A DNA stretch of 8,445 nucleotides from an uncultured Chromatiaceae bacterium. Lineage in GTDB: Bacteria > Pseudomonadota > Gammaproteobacteria > Enterobacterales > Alteromonadaceae. Within the stretch, counting starts at the first letter, position 1; the number at the start of each line of letters is the position of its first letter. Where the stretch lies: positions 1 through 8,445 of the forward strand of contig CAMLSF010000158.1 in the NCBI GenBank assembly GCA_946482615.1, given 5' to 3'. Position numbers and translations under genes: made by a program. Positions 5,325-8,445 of this stretch are shown here, in pieces. A model generated the notes under the pieces. The model had not been told where the DNA came from. It saw only the letters and a program-made list of their open reading frames with translations, and did no database searches.

Positions 5325-7448
5325 ATGAGTTATCAGGTACTGGCAAGAAAATGGCGACCGCAACATTTTGGTCAATTGGTCGGCCAGGATCATGTGAAAA
5401 CAGCGCTGACCAATGCGCTGAATCACAACAGATTGCACCATGCCTATTTGTTTACCGGCACCCGTGGTGTCGGTAAAACCACCATAGCCCGTATTTTTGC
5501 CAAAAGTTTAAACTGCGAAACCGGAGTCACCTCCACACCTTGTGGCGTTTGCAGTGCTTGTGTCGAAATTGATCAGGGTTTTTTTGTTGATCTGTTGGAA
5601 ATAGATGCAGCTTCCCGCACTAAAGTAGAAGATACCCGGGATTTACTGGATAACGTACAATACGCACCCAGCCGTGGCCGCTATAAAGTGTACTTAATAG
5701 ACGAAGTGCATATGCTGTCGCGGCACAGTTTTAATGCACTTTTAAAAACTCTGGAAGAGCCGCCGCCTCATGTGAAGTTTTTGCTGGCGACTACGGATCC
5801 ACAAAAGCTGCCTGTCACAGTGTTATCCCGTTGTTTGCAGTTCAGTTTAAAGGCGCTAAGCCCTGAGCAGATTAAACAGCATTTAGCTTATGTGTTGGCA
5901 CAGGAAGCTATTCCGGCAGCTGATGATGCGCTGGCGTTATTGGCCCGTGCTGCTAAAGGCAGTTTACGGGACTCACTCAGTCTGACCGATCAGGCCATAG
6001 CCCAGAGTAATGCCAATATCACTGTGCCGCTGGTGCGCGATATGCTGGGCTATCTGGAGCAACAGTGGGCTGAGCTCTTATTAGCCGCTGTGATTAACCG
6101 CGATTTAGCCGCACTGAAACAGCATCTGGATCAACTGGTGCAGCAACACAGCCATTTTGCCCATGTGCTGGATGATATGCTGGCCTTGTTGCATTTAGCG
6201 GCCTTAAGTCAGTTTAACTGGCAGGCGGCTGACTTAGTTACAGATCACAGTGCTTTTGTGCAGCAACTGGCAGAGCAGCAAAGCCCGGAGCAGTTACAGC
6301 TGTTTTATCAGTTACTGATTTCCGGCAAAAAAGAACTGGCTTTTGCGCCAGAGCCCCGTATTGGTCTGGAGATGGCCTTGTTAAGGGTTGTGGCTTTTGT
6401 GCCCGGTGCTGATACTTCTCCTGCGATGCGGGCATCGCCTCCTGTCTCTCATGCGGCAGAATTGAAGGCAAAGTTTAATTTACCCGAAACTGCTGCTGTA
6501 GCTAAAGAGCCAGAAGCTGTGCCGGACATGGCCGAAGCAGGCGTTGTTGCGCCCACTCCACCGATGAAGGCGCAGGTGACAGCGCCTGCTCCAGCTGGTA
6601 TTGCAGCATCTATACTGGCGCGCCGTGGTATAAAAGCAGAGTCAGTAGCGGAGACTCAGACCGAAAAAAAGTCTGAACCCAGAGTCGCTGTAGCTCAGGC
6701 TGCAGAGCCTGTGGCTATACAAAAAGTACCCACTGCTCCGGTTTTTTCTCCGCCTCAGGCGCAGCCAGCACCAGTTCAGCAGCTAGTCGTAGCGACACAA
6801 GCTCCTGCTGTTATTCAGCAGAGTGAAGTGACGCCAGTTGCTATGCCAGCACAGCCAGAAGCTGCCATAGCTGCTTATCCTGATGAAACTGAGCCCGCAG
6901 AGATCCCGGTTGAGGATGCTGATTTTGCAGCAGACTGGGCCTGGCAGGAGTTTCAGCAACAACACCAATCTGAACCCGAACAGCAACCAATGGCCAGTGC
7001 TCCGGAAGCAAAAGCTCAGTATCGTTTTGATGGGGTGATTACGGCTGAAAACTTTTCAGTGCGCCTTGCTGCCCAGGTCGATGAATGGGCTGCTTTAGTG
7101 GATAGCCTGAACTTAGGTGGCTTATTACGGTTATATCTGCTGCACAGCGCTATCAGCTGGGCAGGGGATACAGTGCAGTTGCTGGTGTGTCAAAGCCAGC
7201 AACATCTGGATAAAGAAAAATTCAGGGCTGAAATTGTCAAAGAGCTGAGTCAGGCTTTTCATAAATCTGTTCAGCTGGATATTCAGTATCAGCCTTGGGT
7301 AGAAACTTGTCCTGTCGCCATTCAGCAGCGTATTGAGCGCGAGCGTTTTGTGTATGTCGAGCAGTTGTTTCAGCAAGACCCCTGGGTGGTGCAGCTGCAA
7401 AAAGACTTTGGGGCGGAGATAGTGGCGGACAGTATTGTCGTCAACTAA
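5325..7448 (+). CDS. dnaX: DNA polymerase III subunits tau and gamma
   Basis: Clamp-loader ATPase of the replicative polymerase holoenzyme. The full-length tau form is 707 residues (E. coli 643). The AAA+ module holds Walker A GTRGVGKT (45-52), zinc cysteines C64, C73, C76 and C79, Walker B LIDEVH (124-129), sensor TTDPQ (156-160) and the SRC arginine finger (R169). A collar domain follows to about 370, then a long Ala/Pro/Gln/Glu-rich linker (about 370-565), longer than in E. coli and explaining the extra size. The tau-specific C-terminal region (about 567-707), with the [21 protein letters not shown] stretch split over 595-615, binds DnaB and the polymerase alpha subunit. The ATG at 5325 is chosen because [12 protein letters not shown] is the family N-terminus and AGGTGG (5314-5319) sits five bases upstream; the in-frame GTG at 5316 overlaps that site. 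A programmed -1 frameshift at 6665-6671 should give gamma. Confidence 0.97.
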   Translation: MSYQVLARKWRPQHFGQLVGQDHVKTALTNALNHNRLHHAYLFTGTRGVGKTTIARIFAKSLNCETGVTSTPCGVCSACVEIDQGFFVDLLEIDAASRTKVEDTRDLLDNVQYAPSRGRYKVYLIDEVHMLSRHSFNALLKTLEEPPPHVKFLLATTDPQKLPVTVLSRCLQFSLKALSPEQIKQHLAYVLAQEAIPAADDALALLARAAKGSLRDSLSLTDQAIAQSNANITVPLVRDMLGYLEQQWAELLLAAVINRDLAALKQHLDQLVQQHSHFAHVLDDMLALLHLAALSQFNWQAADLVTDHSAFVQQLAEQQSPEQLQLFYQLLISGKKELAFAPEPRIGLEMALLRVVAFVPGADTSPAMRASPPVSHAAELKAKFNLPETAAVAKEPEAVPDMAEAGVVAPTPPMKAQVTAPAPAGIAASILARRGIKAESVAETQTEKKSEPRVAVAQAAEPVAIQKVPTAPVFSPPQAQPAPVQQLVVATQAPAVIQQSEVTPVAMPAQPEAAIAAYPDETEPAEIPVEDADFAADWAWQEFQQQHQSEPEQQPMASAPEAKAQYRFDGVITAENFSVRLAAQVDEWAALVDSLNLGGLLRLYLLHSAISWAGDTVQLLVCQSQQHLDKEKFRAEIVKELSQAFHKSVQLDIQYQPWVETCPVAIQQRIERERFVYVEQLFQQDPWVVQLQKDFGAEIVADSIVVN
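6650..6676 (+). promoter_or_regulatory. dnaX: Programmed -1 ribosomal frameshift site producing gamma
   Basis: The in-frame heptamer A AAA AAG (6665-6671) is the same slippery sequence used in E. coli dnaX. After slipping back one base the ribosome reads GTC and then TGA (6674-6676), ending a 450-residue protein ...E447-K448-K449-V450, close to E. coli gamma (431). GGAG at 6650-6653, 11 bases upstream of the heptamer, matches the internal Shine-Dalgarno-like stimulator known in E. coli. Downstream, 6696-6701 pairs with 6706-6711 (CAGGCT/AGCCTG, GCAG loop), extended by TAGC 6691-6694 with GCTA 6714-6717. It starts about 19 bases after the heptamer, farther than the E. coli stem. A small 4-bp stem (6672-6675 with 6680-6683) lies directly after the site. 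Confidence 0.85.
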
Positions 7449-7524
7449 TTCGTCTTGTGTTTTGGGGCTCAAGTCATTATCTTGTCGCCAGTTTAATAGA
7501 GTCATTTTTAAAGAGAGTACAGTT

Positions 7525-7860
7525 ATGTTCAAAGGTGGTGGTGGCGGTTTAGGCAATATCATGAAGCAGGCGCAAGCCATGCAGGATAAAATGCAAAAGG
7601 CCCAGCAGGAATTGGCTAATCTGGAAGTGACAGGCGAGTCTGGCGCTGGTCTGGTCAAAGTGACCATGACAGGCAACCACAATGTACGCCGTGTCAGCAT
7701 AGACGACAGTCTGATGCAGGATGACAAAGAGATGGTGGAAGACTTAGTAGCTGCTGCTATTAACGATGCGGTACGTCGGGTGGAAGAAGCCAATAAAGCC
7801 AAAATGGCTGCTGTGACCGGTGGTATGCAATTACCTCCTGGTTTTAAGATGCCGTTTTAA
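7525..7860 (+). CDS. ybaB: Nucleoid-associated protein YbaB/EbfC
   Basis: A 111-residue dimeric DNA-binding protein of the YbaB/EbfC family, which coats the nucleoid. It matches E. coli YbaB (109 residues) through most of its length: [21 protein letters not shown] at the start, [18 protein letters not shown] in the central sheet, [20 protein letters not shown], and the C-terminal [12 protein letters not shown]. The N-terminus carries a run of five glycines (residues 5-9), a little longer than in E. coli. The ATG at 7525 is the family start, with AAGAGAG (7511-7517) seven bases upstream. The frame is open back to 7435, but that overlaps the dnaX end and has no family match. The usual neighbours dnaX (76 bases upstream) and recR (18 bases downstream) fit the conserved replication/recombination cluster. 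Confidence 0.96.
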   Translation: MFKGGGGGLGNIMKQAQAMQDKMQKAQQELANLEVTGESGAGLVKVTMTGNHNVRRVSIDDSLMQDDKEMVEDLVAAAINDAVRRVEEANKAKMAAVTGGMQLPPGFKMPF

Positions 7861-7878
7861 GTCGTTGTCTGACAAAGC

Positions 7879-8445
7879 ATGAATAAATTCAGCCCTTTGC
7901 TGCAGCAGTTGATCGATGCCTTGCGTATATTGCCTGGTGTAGGTCCAAAGTCGGCTCAACGTATAGCCCTGCAGTTGCTCGAACGCAACAGAACTGGTGC
8001 CATGCAGTTGTCGAAGGCTTTGGCTGTGGCGATGGAGAAAGTAGGGCATTGCCAGCAGTGCCGCACTTTTTGTGAAACGGATTTATGTGCTATTTGCTCA
8101 GACCCAGGACGTAGCGACAGCCAAAGCTTGTGTATTGTCGCTTCGTCCTCTGATCAGTTTGCGATAGAGCAAACAGGTCAGTTTAAAGGCCGTTATTTTG
8201 TCTTGCAGGGCCAGTTGTCACCATTGGATGGTATAGGCCCCTCTGAACTTGGACTGGACTTACTGCAAAAGCAGCTGGGTACAGGTTCAGTGCAGGAAGT
8301 GATATTAGCGACTAACCCGACCGTAGAAGGCGACGCTACGGCCTATTACATTGCCGAGCAGTGTAAAAAGTATCAGGTCAATGTGTCCCGTATTGCTCAT
8401 GGTGTGCCTGTCGGTGGGGAGTTGGAGTATGTCGACGGGACTACC
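7879..8445 (+). CDS. recR: Recombination mediator RecR (3' end outside window)
   Basis: RecR works with RecF and RecO to load RecA onto single-stranded gaps, and forms a DNA clamp. The first 189 codons are present and run to the window edge; E. coli RecR has 201, so about a dozen C-terminal residues are missing. Order of parts: helix-hairpin-helix [14 protein letters not shown] (17-30), C4 zinc finger with C58, C61, C70 and C73 (HCQQC...LCAIC, with an additional C65), Toprim domain from about 82 with [16 protein letters not shown], then [20 protein letters not shown] and [14 protein letters not shown]. In Toprim motif 1 the usual Val-Glu is Val-Ala (A88, LCIVASSSD), where E. coli and Haemophilus have CVVES/CVVEM. 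The start at 7879 gives the standard N-terminus. Its ribosome site is weak, and it lies 18 bases after the ybaB stop, so coupling to ybaB is likely. Confidence 0.96.
   Translation, partial: MNKFSPLLQQLIDALRILPGVGPKSAQRIALQLLERNRTGAMQLSKALAVAMEKVGHCQQCRTFCETDLCAICSDPGRSDSQSLCIVASSSDQFAIEQTGQFKGRYFVLQGQLSPLDGIGPSELGLDLLQKQLGTGSVQEVILATNPTVEGDATAYYIAEQCKKYQVNVSRIAHGVPVGGELEYVDGTT

Noticed and set aside
7435..7524. Upstream extension of ybaB
   Set aside because: It overlaps the dnaX 3' end, shows no similarity to YbaB, and the ATG at 7525 with its ribosome site gives the family N-terminus.
7131..7802. 223-codon antisense ORF across the dnaX end and ybaB
   Set aside because: It is antisense to two well-conserved genes, its composition mirrors their complement, and no domain or ribosome site supports it.

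Overview
The window looks like chromosomal DNA from a gammaproteobacterium of the Alteromonadales/Rheinheimera type. This is inferred from the moderate GC content, the gene order apt-dnaX-ybaB-recR (also found in E. coli and relatives), and protein sequences that track closely with E. coli Apt, YbaB and RecR. No tRNA, rRNA, insertion sequence, CRISPR array or phage gene was found.

Left part (1-2302): two 2-oxoglutarate/Fe(II) dioxygenases lie in tandem. The first is cut by the window start. The second is a fusion of Sel1-type repeats with a prolyl-4-hydroxylase domain, and its start overlaps the stop of the first (TAATG). They run into a convergent small DksA/TraR-type C4 zinc-finger gene. 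The two convergent stop codons overlap in TTAA, and the terminator of the hydroxylase transcript lies inside the 3' coding end of the zinc-finger gene.

Middle part (2303-4626): a compact RiPP operon of the Hvf/bufferin type. It encodes a secreted precursor with six E-(A/G)-(K/S)-C-G motifs (hvfA-like), an MNIO/DUF692 maturase (hvfB-like) and a DUF2063 partner protein (hvfC-like). A perfect 10-bp hairpin sits between precursor and maturase, and a 27-bp imperfect dyad lies upstream of the precursor. After the hvfC-like gene comes a 39-residue single-pass membrane ORF of unknown function, followed 16 bases later by a strong intrinsic terminator. The usual fourth gene, a DoxX-like hvfD, is absent at that position.

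Right part (4691-8445): adenine salvage (apt), the DNA polymerase III tau/gamma subunit (dnaX), the nucleoid-associated protein YbaB, and the recombination mediator RecR, which is cut by the window end about a dozen residues before its expected C-terminus. dnaX carries an intact programmed -1 frameshift site: A AAA AAG, a stop one codon later in the -1 frame, and a GGAG element 11 bases upstream. A 450-residue gamma form is therefore predicted beside the 707-residue tau. RecR has Ala where the Toprim glutamate is expected.

The most biologically interesting unit is the copper-peptide-like RiPP operon. The proposed roles are inferred from family membership and context, not from any experiment on this organism.
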